From an uncultured Oscillospiraceae bacterium (lineage in GTDB: Bacteria > Bacillota > Clostridia > Oscillospirales > Ruminococcaceae), in assembly GCA_958427155.1 (NCBI GenBank), contig CAUABB010000102.1:1-5800 (forward strand): a stretch of 5,800 bases of DNA, in the 5' to 3' direction. The notes beneath the pieces were generated by a model, which was not told the origin of the DNA, ran no database searches, and was given only the letters and a program-made list of their open reading frames with translations. A program made the translations under genes and the position numbers. Shown here one piece after another: positions 1 through 4,856 of this stretch; the first letter of the stretch is position 1; every line of letters starts with the position of its first letter.

Positions 1-15
1 GTATCACTGTGATAC
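1..15. repeat. 15-bp palindrome at the window edge
   Basis: GTATCAC-T-GTGATAC is an inverted repeat with 7-bp arms around a single central base. This geometry suits a protein-binding dyad rather than a hairpin. It lies near the end of the chaperone frame and may extend or be followed by tape measure sequence outside the window, so its meaning cannot be judged. Confidence 0.35.
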
Positions 16-406
16 GGGTCCCATATCCATAAATTATTTTTTTCTTTTCCCTTTCGGCTTCAATTCGTTTTTCTTCTTTACTAAGCGGAGTAATCCTGAT
101 TGGCTTTTCCAAATATTTTTCCGGTCTTTTGCCTTTTTTAGAAAAAGCATTTGCAAGAACTGTAGAAAATGCATTATAAATATAAAGACCTTGCATCCAC
201 AATTCTTGATTTTTTTGTTCAATTTTTATTATATGTGCATCTCTAAAACACTTAACCAAATAGGGATCGCGTTCCCAATATTCTTTTGTTGACATTCCAA
301 TTGATAAATAATACGGGAACGCATCCCAAAATTCTTTTTCTAATGATGACGATTCATTTTCTAATTCTTGCTCAAATTCTATTAAAGCTGAATCGTCATT
401 CGAGAG
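1..406 (-). CDS. T domain of tail chaperone G-T, made by -1 frameshift (3' end outside window)
   Basis: After a -1 slip at 412-406 the new frame is open from CTC (406-404) through the window edge, 135 codons. The full G-T fusion therefore spans 750 to beyond position 1. The domain starts LSNDDSALIEFEQELENESS, an acidic linker, then has EFWDAFPYYLSIGMSTKEYW, ERDPYLVKCFRDAHIIKIEQ, NQELWMQGLYIYNAFSTVLA, NAFSKKGKRPEKYLEKPIRI and a charged EEKRIEAEREKKK helix. The MST-EYW--DPYLV, ELW-QGLYIYNAF and YLEKPIRI-PL signatures are typical of gpT-type chaperone domains, which recruit tail tube subunits. No independent start with a ribosome site is evident, so production by frameshift is expected. The frame runs on past the usual end of such proteins without a stop before the edge. 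Confidence 0.87.
263..327 (-). repeat. Imperfect 13-bp inverted repeat inside the T domain
   Basis: On the minus strand GGGATGCGTTCCC (327-315) is complementary to GGGAACGCGATCCC (276-263) at 13 pairs with one bulged G, over a 38-base loop. Each arm is also nearly self-palindromic (GGGA...TCCC). The arms are GC-rich against an AT-rich background. They encode WDAFP and WERDP, so coding constraint may explain part of the resemblance. Possible RNA hairpin downstream of the frameshift stem; role unknown. Confidence 0.5.
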
Positions 407-412
407 TTTTTT
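346..412 (-). promoter_or_regulatory. Programmed -1 ribosomal frameshift signal: A AAA AAC plus 10-bp stem
   Basis: Codons tcA AAA AAC of the short chaperone contain the canonical X XXY YYZ heptamer in the right phase (412-406). Six bases later ATGACGATTC (399-390) pairs perfectly with GAATCGTCAT (355-346), giving a 10-bp stem over a 34-base loop; the loop includes the zero-frame TAA stop at 384-382 and a possible inner GCTT/GAGC pairing. Spacer length of 5-9 bases is what known stimulatory structures use. The -1 frame leads into a clear gpT-like domain, so the site is functional by context. Confidence 0.88.
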
Positions 413-750
413 GAGTCATATTCCTCTTCTTCGTGAATCAATGCTTTGTGAGGAGCGTTATACAACATAAGTAATCGTTCAACAGCGGCTTGAGAAAGTC
501 CTTTTAAATCTTCAAAAAGAATCTTATCTGTACGCTGCCTTGAAATATTTCTGTGATGCATACGGAAAGAACCATAAAACAATATTGGAAGCATTTCCAT
601 AGAGTTTGAAGCCATTTCACTTACGTTAAATCCTTGTCTATTTGTGAAAACTACGCTTTCTCTAGAAAATTCAAGAGTATATTTTTCACCGGTTTCATTA
701 TCTGTCAAAATAATTGGTTCAACTTTTTCATTAGCAACATTTTTAGCCAT
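382..750 (-). CDS. Tail assembly chaperone, short form (gpG-like)
   Basis: Zero-frame product of the chaperone pair, 122 residues, which in lambda-like phages coats the tape measure protein during tail assembly. It begins MAKNVANEKVEPIILTDNET, with a predicted strand LEFSRESVVFTNRQGFNV, the segment EMLPILFYGSFRMHHRNISR (52-71), and helices ILFEDLKGLSQAAVERLLML and YNAPHKALI before an acidic tail HEEEEYDS. The EMLPILFYGSFRMHHR pattern is common in Firmicutes phage chaperones. ATG is preceded by GAGG at seven bases. The frame contains the slippery heptamer at codons 113-115 and stops seven codons later at TAA (384-382), so the last residues are the terminated alternative to the frameshift product. 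Confidence 0.9.
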   Translation of the reverse strand: MAKNVANEKVEPIILTDNETGEKYTLEFSRESVVFTNRQGFNVSEMASNSMEMLPILFYGSFRMHHRNISRQRTDKILFEDLKGLSQAAVERLLMLYNAPHKALIHEEEEYDSKNSRMTIQL

Positions 751-779
751 AAATTATCCTCGCATTCTCTTTAAAAAAA

Positions 780-1250
780 TTACTCATCTGTAGATTTTGC
801 AGCCCATCCTGCAATCTGGTTTGGAGCCACATAAGCCTCAATACTGAGTACAGAGTCTACTTCAGCAGCGCTAAGTCCAAGATCGGATGGCATCCCAGCA
901 AAGTAAAAGCTATTTGTAAGCCCAGGGACAAAAATTTCAAACCAAGTAGCAAATTCGCTTTCTTTTCCTGTTTCAGCGGCAGATACTAATTCTGCCCACG
1001 CAGTTATAAATTCTTCTGTATTATTAGCTGTAAAAGCCACAGAACCACCCGGATCTTTTAATCCCGGAATATATCTTTTCCATTCAATATCTGAAAGATC
1101 AGTTACATCAAGAGAAGATGGTTCTGGGTTTAAATCAGGTATTGCTTTAATATTTGGAAGTGTAGTATAACCAGTAGTAGGTCTTGTCCCAGATGTGGTT
1201 TCAACAGCATATTTAACTAATATACCAGCAGTACTAAGTTCAAGGGCCAT
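780..1250 (-). CDS. Major tail tube protein
   Basis: Subunit of the stacked rings that make the tail tube. The 156-residue product begins MALELSTAGILVKYAVET and carries the family-typical run of ALPNI-like LPNIKAIPDLNPEPSSLDVT (31-50), DLSDIEWKRYIPGLKDPGGS (51-70) and AFTANNTEEFITAW (72-85), then WFEIFVPGLTNSFYFAGMPS and a final strand VLSIEAYVAPNQIAGW. Length fits a tube protein without an extra C-terminal Ig-like domain. Ribosome site AAGGAG lies nine bases before ATG, and 18 bases separate it from the upstream gene. The following frameshifted chaperone gene confirms the role. A T-run after the stop lacks a stable stem, so I do not call a terminator there. Confidence 0.9.
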   Translation of the reverse strand: MALELSTAGILVKYAVETTSGTRPTTGYTTLPNIKAIPDLNPEPSSLDVTDLSDIEWKRYIPGLKDPGGSVAFTANNTEEFITAWAELVSAAETGKESEFATWFEIFVPGLTNSFYFAGMPSDLGLSAAEVDSVLSIEAYVAPNQIAGWAAKSTDE

Positions 1251-1268
1251 ATTTATATTTTCTCCTTA

Positions 1269-1694
1269 TTATTTTCTATACATTTGGAATATTGTGTTTT
1301 CTCCATTTTCTTTTCCGCTAGATACAACAGCTTTATATCTTGCCGTTATTCTATATATTGATCTGTCAACGTTTGGTATTTGTGATCTTAATGTTCTTGT
1401 AAACATCATATTTTGCATTGCAGTATCTATAACATCTGTTATAGCTTTTGCTTCAGCTTTTTTCCCATTTTGTTTATTGCTATAAACGTTTAATGTATAT
1501 AGCAAATTAGCATTGTTTTCTTGTAAATTTGTATCTTGCGATTCCGTATATGTAAAATTATCATCTTCTACCAAACACACGCATGGAAAAGAAGCCGGAG
1601 CTTCTACATATTCTCCATAAAAAACTATATTTGGAAATTTTTCTTGTAAAGCCTGATAAACCTGATTAATTACAATATTTTCTATATCTATCAT
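1269..1694 (-). CDS. Tail terminator / tail completion protein (SPP1 gp17-like position)
   Basis: Probable hexameric cap that ends tail tube growth and joins tail to head. The 141-residue product has an N-terminal helix IENIVINQVYQALQEKFP (4-21), strands through FYGEYVEAPASFPCVCLVEDD (25-45), the LLYTLNVYSNKQNGKKAEAKAI motif (64-85), helix ITDVIDTAMQNMMFTRTL (85-102), and a closing strand pair IPNVDRSIYRITARYKAVV. The VYSNK--GKKAEAKAI and IYRI-ARY-AVV pattern is common in tail terminators of Firmicutes siphophages. The start is an ATG inside TAATG with GGAGG ten bases ahead. It precedes the tail tube gene, where terminators normally sit. Confidence 0.83.
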   Translation of the reverse strand: MIDIENIVINQVYQALQEKFPNIVFYGEYVEAPASFPCVCLVEDDNFTYTESQDTNLQENNANLLYTLNVYSNKQNGKKAEAKAITDVIDTAMQNMMFTRTLRSQIPNVDRSIYRITARYKAVVSSGKENGENTIFQMYRK

Positions 1695-2179
1695 TACAAG
1701 AAAACCTCCAACGCAATTTTTTTAATATTTGATTTTATATCCTGTTCTGCTTGCCACATTGCCATAGCCGGAGGATTTCCAAAAGACTTTTTTCCATGTG
1801 AATAGTACCAACCATTTGGATTATTCCAATGTCCTTTGCCATTTTCCCCTAATGACCATGTGCTTACCCCCATTCCAAAATCTGTAGCGTCAGGATGTCC
1901 TTCTCCGATTACACCTGATCCAAATTCAATGAAACATACAGAGTTTCCATTTGCAACTATTTTGTAACCATTTTCTATTTTTTCCACCGAAAGACTTACA
2001 TCATTTATCCCATCATAAATTGCATTTTTAAATTTAACTGTTGCAGTATCTAGTCCAATATCTGCTAGCCTTTTTACAAATAATTCTGATTTAGATTGAA
2101 CATCTTTTTTATATTTTTTTATCTGACTTAATGCATTTTCTATGCTTTCATTGTTTAAATAGAATGTTATCTTTTTCAA
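1694..2179 (-). CDS. HK97 gp10-like head-tail joining protein
   Basis: A 161-residue member of the HK97 gp10-like group found between adaptor and tail terminator genes, thought to take part in joining head and tail. Residues 11-45 are helical and Lys-rich, then GLDTATVKFKNAIYDGINDV and VSLSVEKIENGYKIVANGNS lead to FIEFGSG (83-89), the characteristic core. Residues 91-130 are Gly/His/Trp-rich (IGEGHPDATDFG, then GKGHWNNPNGWYYSHGKK), followed by the conserved GNPPAMAMWQAEQDIKSNIK helix (134-153). Start is TTG, overlapping the previous stop as TTGA, with AGAGAGG ten bases upstream. The stop forms TAATG with the next gene. Confidence 0.87.
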   Translation of the reverse strand: MKKITFYLNNESIENALSQIKKYKKDVQSKSELFVKRLADIGLDTATVKFKNAIYDGINDVSLSVEKIENGYKIVANGNSVCFIEFGSGVIGEGHPDATDFGMGVSTWSLGENGKGHWNNPNGWYYSHGKKSFGNPPAMAMWQAEQDIKSNIKKIALEVFL

Positions 2180-2538
2180 GAAACATCTACCTCTCTTACA
2201 GCGTAAGTAACGCTGTTTAAACTTCTGGCAATAGCTGATACTACAAAATTATGAGGGGTGTTGTTATCTGGCGTAATTCCTATCCATAAAATACTATCTT
2301 CTGAAATAGGAAGATTCATATCACAAGTTATGAGTGTTTTACTATAATTTAAAGAAATTCCAAACATATCCAATGATGAATCTCCCTTAGAAGCAGATAC
2401 ATTCATCATTACCATTTGAGGGGCAGAATAAGATACACTATTTTCTCCTGATACATTTCCATATTCATCTACAACTTGTGTCGTTCCCTGAAATAATGCA
2501 TAATAAATTTGCTGTTTGTTACGGTCTAGACATTTCAA
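2176..2538 (-). CDS. Head closure / head-tail adaptor protein (SPP1 gp16-like position)
   Basis: Second neck ring, which in SPP1-type phages seals the DNA channel and offers the tail docking surface. The 120-residue, beta-rich product begins KCLDRNKQQIYYALFQG, followed by VVDEYGNVSGE (22-32), YSAPQMVMMNVSASKG (37-52) and LDMFGISLNYSKTLITCD (56-73), a layout typical of short Firmicutes phage adaptor proteins. The start is TTG: it lies seven bases after GGAGG and overlaps the connector stop as TTGA; the nearby ATG at 2533 is out of frame. The stop again overlaps the next gene by four bases. The exact structural equivalence to SPP1 gp16 is inferred from order and size. Confidence 0.83.
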   Translation of the reverse strand: MKCLDRNKQQIYYALFQGTTQVVDEYGNVSGENSVSYSAPQMVMMNVSASKGDSSLDMFGISLNYSKTLITCDMNLPISEDSILWIGITPDNNTPHNFVVSAIARSLNSVTYAVREVDVS

Positions 2539-2876
2539 TTTGTTTCCTCCGTATTTTTAACGGCAATTTTGGCATATGGAGTAAGTCTAGCAAGAATATC
2601 TTCATCATTAACCGACCAATATGTTCGATTAATTCCATTTTCATTGTGTGAAGTTTCTCCCTCTGCTCCCCTTTTCAAAAATAATCTTACTGCCAATTCG
2701 CATTGTGTCATTGAATATTGGCTAGGTATTTCTGTTTGTGTAGGATCAAATGGATATAATCTTTTAAGCATCATCTCAGCAGCTACGGAAAGATACACGG
2801 AACAGACTTCAGACGTAGCAGATGGGTCATTATCCAATAAAATTTGCATTGTCTCAATTTGTGTGTTTTCGTCCAT
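2535..2876 (-). CDS. Head-tail connector protein (gp6/SPP1 gp15-like, QLRG family type)
   Basis: Ring protein that docks below the portal and starts the neck. The product has 113 residues from the chosen start: helices SEVCSVYLSVAAEMMLKRLYPF (22-43), then a helix MTQCELAVRLFLKRG (56-70), then the family-typical AEGETSHNENGINRTYWS (71-88) and a closing helix EDILARLTPYAKIA. The frame continues upstream to an ATG at 2897 (adds MQMEEHG), but that ATG has no ribosome site, whereas the ATG at 2876 has GGAGG eight bases ahead; I therefore start at 2876. The stop overlaps the next gene by four bases. Family recognition rests on the GAEGE-SH-ENGINRTY pattern and gene order. Confidence 0.88.
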   Translation of the reverse strand: MDENTQIETMQILLDNDPSATSEVCSVYLSVAAEMMLKRLYPFDPTQTEIPSQYSMTQCELAVRLFLKRGAEGETSHNENGINRTYWSVNDEDILARLTPYAKIAVKNTEETN

Positions 2877-2896
2877 TCCGTGTTCCTCCATTTGCA

Positions 2897-3046
2897 TTAT
2901 TTAACTGATTTTTTGGTATACGTTCTTTTTTTAGCGTGTTCAATAACGTTCTTGCTTTCAGTTACATTTTCTTTATCTTTAAATCTCTCAGGATAAATAT
3001 CCTGTTCTCTCCCTATCATTAATCCTTTGGATGTCATCCGCGTCAT
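2897..3046 (-). CDS. Small basic phage protein, 49 aa, unknown function
   Basis: A short gene between capsid and connector, starting 11 bases after the capsid stop. The ribosome site AAGGTGG overlaps that stop codon region and lies six bases from ATG. The 49-residue product (begins MTRMTSKGLMIGREQDIYPE) has a short N-terminal stretch, a DIYPERFKDKENV segment, a probable helix VTESKNVIEHAKKR and a basic tail TYTKKSVK. No membrane segment or signal peptide is seen. Its place corresponds to where many Firmicutes phages carry a small head-associated or Rho-N-type protein, but I cannot assign such a domain here. It ends TAATG, touching an upstream ATG of the connector frame. Good ribosome site and tight packing support it as a real gene. 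Confidence 0.75.
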   Translation of the reverse strand: MTRMTSKGLMIGREQDIYPERFKDKENVTESKNVIEHAKKRTYTKKSVK

Positions 3047-3057
3047 ATTTAACCACC

Positions 3058-3972
3058 TTAATCATTTGGAGTCGCCGCTGAATGTAGATAAATACCATTA
3101 ACTTTGTTTTCCTCAACAAAAGCATCATGATAAATACGATAATCCATTTTCCACGCATCTGCTTGCTGATTTACTTCAGGAGAAAAAATTCTAGGAATAA
3201 CATGTTTTACAATCTGAACAACTGCGCTTGGGTGAATGATCATAAAGTTAATTGGAGAACCTCCAATAGTAAATCCTCCTGATGTCTGTTCCGATGTAAT
3301 TCCATCATTCAGCGTAATTGCCGTATTAAATCTTCCGACCGGTACTCTAATAACCGGCATTTCGTTGTAATATTCTACATTTCTATTAACGCCGTTTTCG
3401 TTTGCCAAATAGCGAGTAATGTTGCTTTTAAGCTGTTTATAAGCATTTTCAGAAACATACAGAAGTCTTCCTTCTCTAGGAACCTCTGCATCACCTAAAG
3501 CTTGCTCGGCTGTATCAATAAGAGAAGCTACATCAGTAGACGTTGAAATATCAGCCGATGCTGTAAGCCCTGCTTCTGACGCATACTTAGCAAATCTATA
3601 TGCATCCAATTCTGGAACAACATGATTTCTTACAAATTCTCCTGCAAGAGTACCAAACGCCATTCCCAGTGTTTCATCGTTATCCATTACATCTATAAAA
3701 AACGAACGTCCACGGTCTTGGCTTAATGTAAGAGTTTCCCAGCTTCCATTAACATTTCCAGTAACAAACCCATTGTTTCTATTATAATTCCCAAGCCCAT
3801 CCATGCTTGTCTTGTAAAGCTGTACCGTTTTAGCTCCAACAAATCTTACTCTTTCATTGGCCGCGTCAAATCTTGAAGTAAGCGATGCCATTTTATATAC
3901 TTCATCTAAAATAGGAAGATATATTTGTGCTAATGTAAAAGAATTAGTTACAGCCGGTGCTGTATATGCCAT
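3058..3972 (-). CDS. Major capsid protein, HK97 fold
   Basis: The main shell subunit, 304 residues. Order of visible parts: a short N-arm; LPILDEVYKMASLTSRFDAA (19-38) leading into the shell domain; an extended E-loop-like segment around 53-80 (MDGLGNYNRNNGF, then GSWETLTL); the DRGRSFFIDVMDNDET motif (86-101); the long spine helix around AGEFVRNHVVPELDAYRFAK (110-129); an A-domain with LIDTAEQALGDAEVPREGRLL; and a C-terminal section IIHPSAVVQIVKHVIPRIFSP followed by YRIYHDAFVEENKVNGIYLH, typical of coat proteins of this group. Length suits a coat protein without a fused N-terminal scaffold domain, consistent with the separate scaffold gene just upstream. The ribosome site AAAAAGGAG lies ten bases before ATG. 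No decoration protein gene is evident between scaffold and capsid. Confidence 0.95.
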   Translation of the reverse strand: MAYTAPAVTNSFTLAQIYLPILDEVYKMASLTSRFDAANERVRFVGAKTVQLYKTSMDGLGNYNRNNGFVTGNVNGSWETLTLSQDRGRSFFIDVMDNDETLGMAFGTLAGEFVRNHVVPELDAYRFAKYASEAGLTASADISTSTDVASLIDTAEQALGDAEVPREGRLLYVSENAYKQLKSNITRYLANENGVNRNVEYYNEMPVIRVPVGRFNTAITLNDGITSEQTSGGFTIGGSPINFMIIHPSAVVQIVKHVIPRIFSPEVNQQADAWKMDYRIYHDAFVEENKVNGIYLHSAATPND

Positions 3973-3995
3973 ATATTATTTACTCCTTTTTAACA

Positions 3996-4526
3996 TTACA
4001 GGCCAGCCCATTTTCTCAATTGTTCTATTTGCTTTTCTTCAGAAAGTTTACTTGTAGGTACATCACCATAAGAAATTCCGGGCTGTAAATTTAACGCCTG
4101 TTCTTCAATTGTTTTTTTCTGATTCTCAATAAATTTTTTCTGATTTTCAAAAACGACATCTGTTTCCCCGGAAGCCATCGCCTCGGCTGTTTTAGCCGCA
4201 AGATCAGGATCATATCCAAGTTCTAGATATTTTGCTTTATATCCCGAAACTGTTTTTTCTTTTCTAAGATTTTCTAGTTCCGTTTTCATTGCAATTGCTT
4301 CTTCTTCTCTTGCTGCCTCAGCAGCCTCAGCTTCAGTCATTTTAGATTTAAGCTGTCTTGAAAACTCAGCAGCCTCTGATGCTTTTTTATCAAATAATTC
4401 TTTTTTTACCCATCCGGTATAATCTGGTTCAGGGACTTCAATTTCTAAATTAGACAAAGCTGTTTTTTGCTCATCTGAAAAACTGTCAAAATTTGGGATA
4501 ACATTAGTGTCGATTTTTACTTTCAT
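3996..4526 (-). CDS. Capsid scaffold protein (minor structural protein GP20/DUF4355-like)
   Basis: Internal scaffold that templates procapsid assembly and is later lost. The 176-residue product is rich in Glu, Ala and Lys. Residues 45-95 (KKASEAAEFSRQL, then EAEAAEAAREEEAI and ELENLRKEK) form a probable coiled coil. Residues 96-131 (GYKAKYLELGYDPDLAAKTA, then GETDVVFENQKKF) match the pattern of Firmicutes phage scaffolds, and a second helix covers about 125-145. The C-terminal helix EEKQIEQLRKWAGL (163-176) is of the type scaffolds use to contact the coat protein. Start ATG is preceded by AAAGGAGA at nine bases. The gene lies directly before the capsid gene, as expected. No protease domain is visible. 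The Ala/Glu stretch is encoded by short imperfect repeats of GCTGAGGC type. Confidence 0.9.
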   Translation of the reverse strand: MKVKIDTNVIPNFDSFSDEQKTALSNLEIEVPEPDYTGWVKKELFDKKASEAAEFSRQLKSKMTEAEAAEAAREEEAIAMKTELENLRKEKTVSGYKAKYLELGYDPDLAAKTAEAMASGETDVVFENQKKFIENQKKTIEEQALNLQPGISYGDVPTSKLSEEKQIEQLRKWAGL

Positions 4527-4533
4527 TTTTGCG

Positions 4534-4624
4534 ATTCTCCTTTGGGATTTAAGACTTCTCTGTCTTTTTTATTTGAGCTTATAGACATCTCCGTCTTTCG
4601 GGCTTTTAAAGTGCATCTCCGCAC
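4534..4624 (-). promoter_or_regulatory. Structured leader of the scaffold/capsid genes: three tandem hairpins plus SD
   Basis: Three small hairpins stand in a row on the minus strand: GTGC-GGAGAT-GCAC (4624-4611), AGAC-GGAGAT-GTCT (4596-4583) and AAGAC-AGAGAA-GTCTT (4566-4551). Loop centres are about 28 and 31 bases apart. The linkers are also related: AAGCCCGAA, AAGCTCAAA and AATCCCAAA. Between hairpins 1 and 2 three stem pairs differ by compensating changes (G-C/A-U, U-A/G-C, G-C/A-U) while the loop GGAGAT is unchanged, which argues for a selected RNA structure. The Shine-Dalgarno AAAGGAGA (about 4543-4536) repeats the loop core GGAGA. A protein that binds the loops, such as a phage structural protein or a CsrA-like host protein, could therefore also bind the ribosome site; this role is inference. 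I see no convincing promoter in this stretch. Confidence 0.6.
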
Positions 4625-4626
4625 AT

Positions 4627-4662
4627 AAAAAAATGGGCTAACAAGATTTAACTTGCTAGCCC
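4627..4662 (-). terminator. Intrinsic terminator between portal block and scaffold/capsid block
   Basis: On the minus strand GGGCTAGCAAG pairs with CTTGTTAGCCC (11 pairs, one of them G-U) around the 6-base loop TTAAAT, and the stem is followed by A and a run of seven T. This is a well-formed rho-independent terminator for leftward transcription. The plus-strand side has no T tract (TTACTTTG), so it is probably unidirectional. It sits 36 bases after the stop of the 52-residue gene and about 100 bases before the scaffold start. Confidence 0.85.
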
Positions 4663-4688
4663 TTACTTTGACTATTTAGGCACATCAT
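4656..4688 (-). other. Possible 10-codon leader ORF running into the terminator stem
   Basis: ATG ATG TGC starts a tiny frame encoding MMCLNSQSKG that ends at a TAG located inside the 5' arm of the terminator hairpin. A weak purine stretch (AAAAGG) lies about five bases upstream. If translated, a ribosome stopping here would cover the 5' arm and could prevent hairpin formation. A frame this short can easily arise by chance, so this is a speculative entry. Confidence 0.2.
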
Positions 4689-4697
4689 TTTTGCCTT

Positions 4698-4856
4698 TTA
4701 TTCTTTTGGTTTTGTTTTTAAACTCCTTTTTATTTCAACTACCACAAGGTTTTCATTTCCTTTTCGTGCCTCATTTTTAACTTCCGCAATTCCTCCATTA
4801 TTGATAATTGCGTTAATTGCTTCTACTATATTTTTGTGTTTAGTAATGTCAATCAT
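4698..4856 (-). CDS. Small conserved-looking phage protein, 52 aa, unknown function
   Basis: This short gene starts with ATG inside the portal stop (TAATG, one-base overlap) and ends in TAA, encoding 52 residues beginning MIDITKHKNIVEAINAIINN. The N-terminal half looks like one amphipathic helix (residues 5-20), then a Gly-Gly turn (21-22), a strand-like AEVKNEA, and a second strand LVVVEIKRS ending in a basic tail KTKPKE. There is no signal peptide or membrane segment. The purine run GTGGGGG upstream is an atypical ribosome binding site, so translation is probably coupled to the portal. It is the last gene before an intrinsic terminator. I recall similar short proteins next to portal genes in Firmicutes phages but know no assigned function. 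It is a real gene on coupling, codon use and protein-like composition. Confidence 0.75.
   Translation of the reverse strand: MIDITKHKNIVEAINAIINNGGIAEVKNEARKGNENLVVVEIKRSLKTKPKE

Noticed and set aside
34..222. Minus-strand open frame of 62 codons near the left end
   Set aside because: It is an out-of-frame overlap of the T domain; the product is Lys-rich low-complexity with no ribosome site, whereas the -1 frame gives a clear gpT-like protein.
751..790. T-run just after the tail tube stop as a possible terminator
   Set aside because: Only a 3-4 pair stem (ATC-TACA-GAT) precedes the T tract and it lies inside the coding end; too weak to call.
1195..1485. Plus-strand open frame of 96 codons
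   Set aside because: It is antisense to the tail tube start and the tail terminator gene; the hydrophobic composition is what antisense of AT-rich coding DNA gives, and no ribosome site or neighbour supports it.
2877..2897. Upstream ATG start for the connector gene (TAATG coupling with the 49-residue gene)
   Set aside because: No ribosome site precedes it, and the GGAGG that serves the ATG at 2876 lies within this extension.
2569..2904. Plus-strand open frame of 111 codons
   Set aside because: It mirrors the connector gene almost exactly and is an antisense shadow.
3857..4057. Plus-strand open frame of 66 codons
   Set aside because: Antisense to the capsid start and scaffold end; no support as a gene.
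4300..4345. Short GCTGAGGC-like DNA repeats in the scaffold gene
   Set aside because: They encode the Ala/Glu-rich coiled coil and are explained by protein composition.
4600..4700. Promoter for the scaffold/capsid genes
   Set aside because: TTGTTA in the terminator stem resembles a -35 box, but no TATAAT-like hexamer stands 16-18 bases downstream; nothing better was found.
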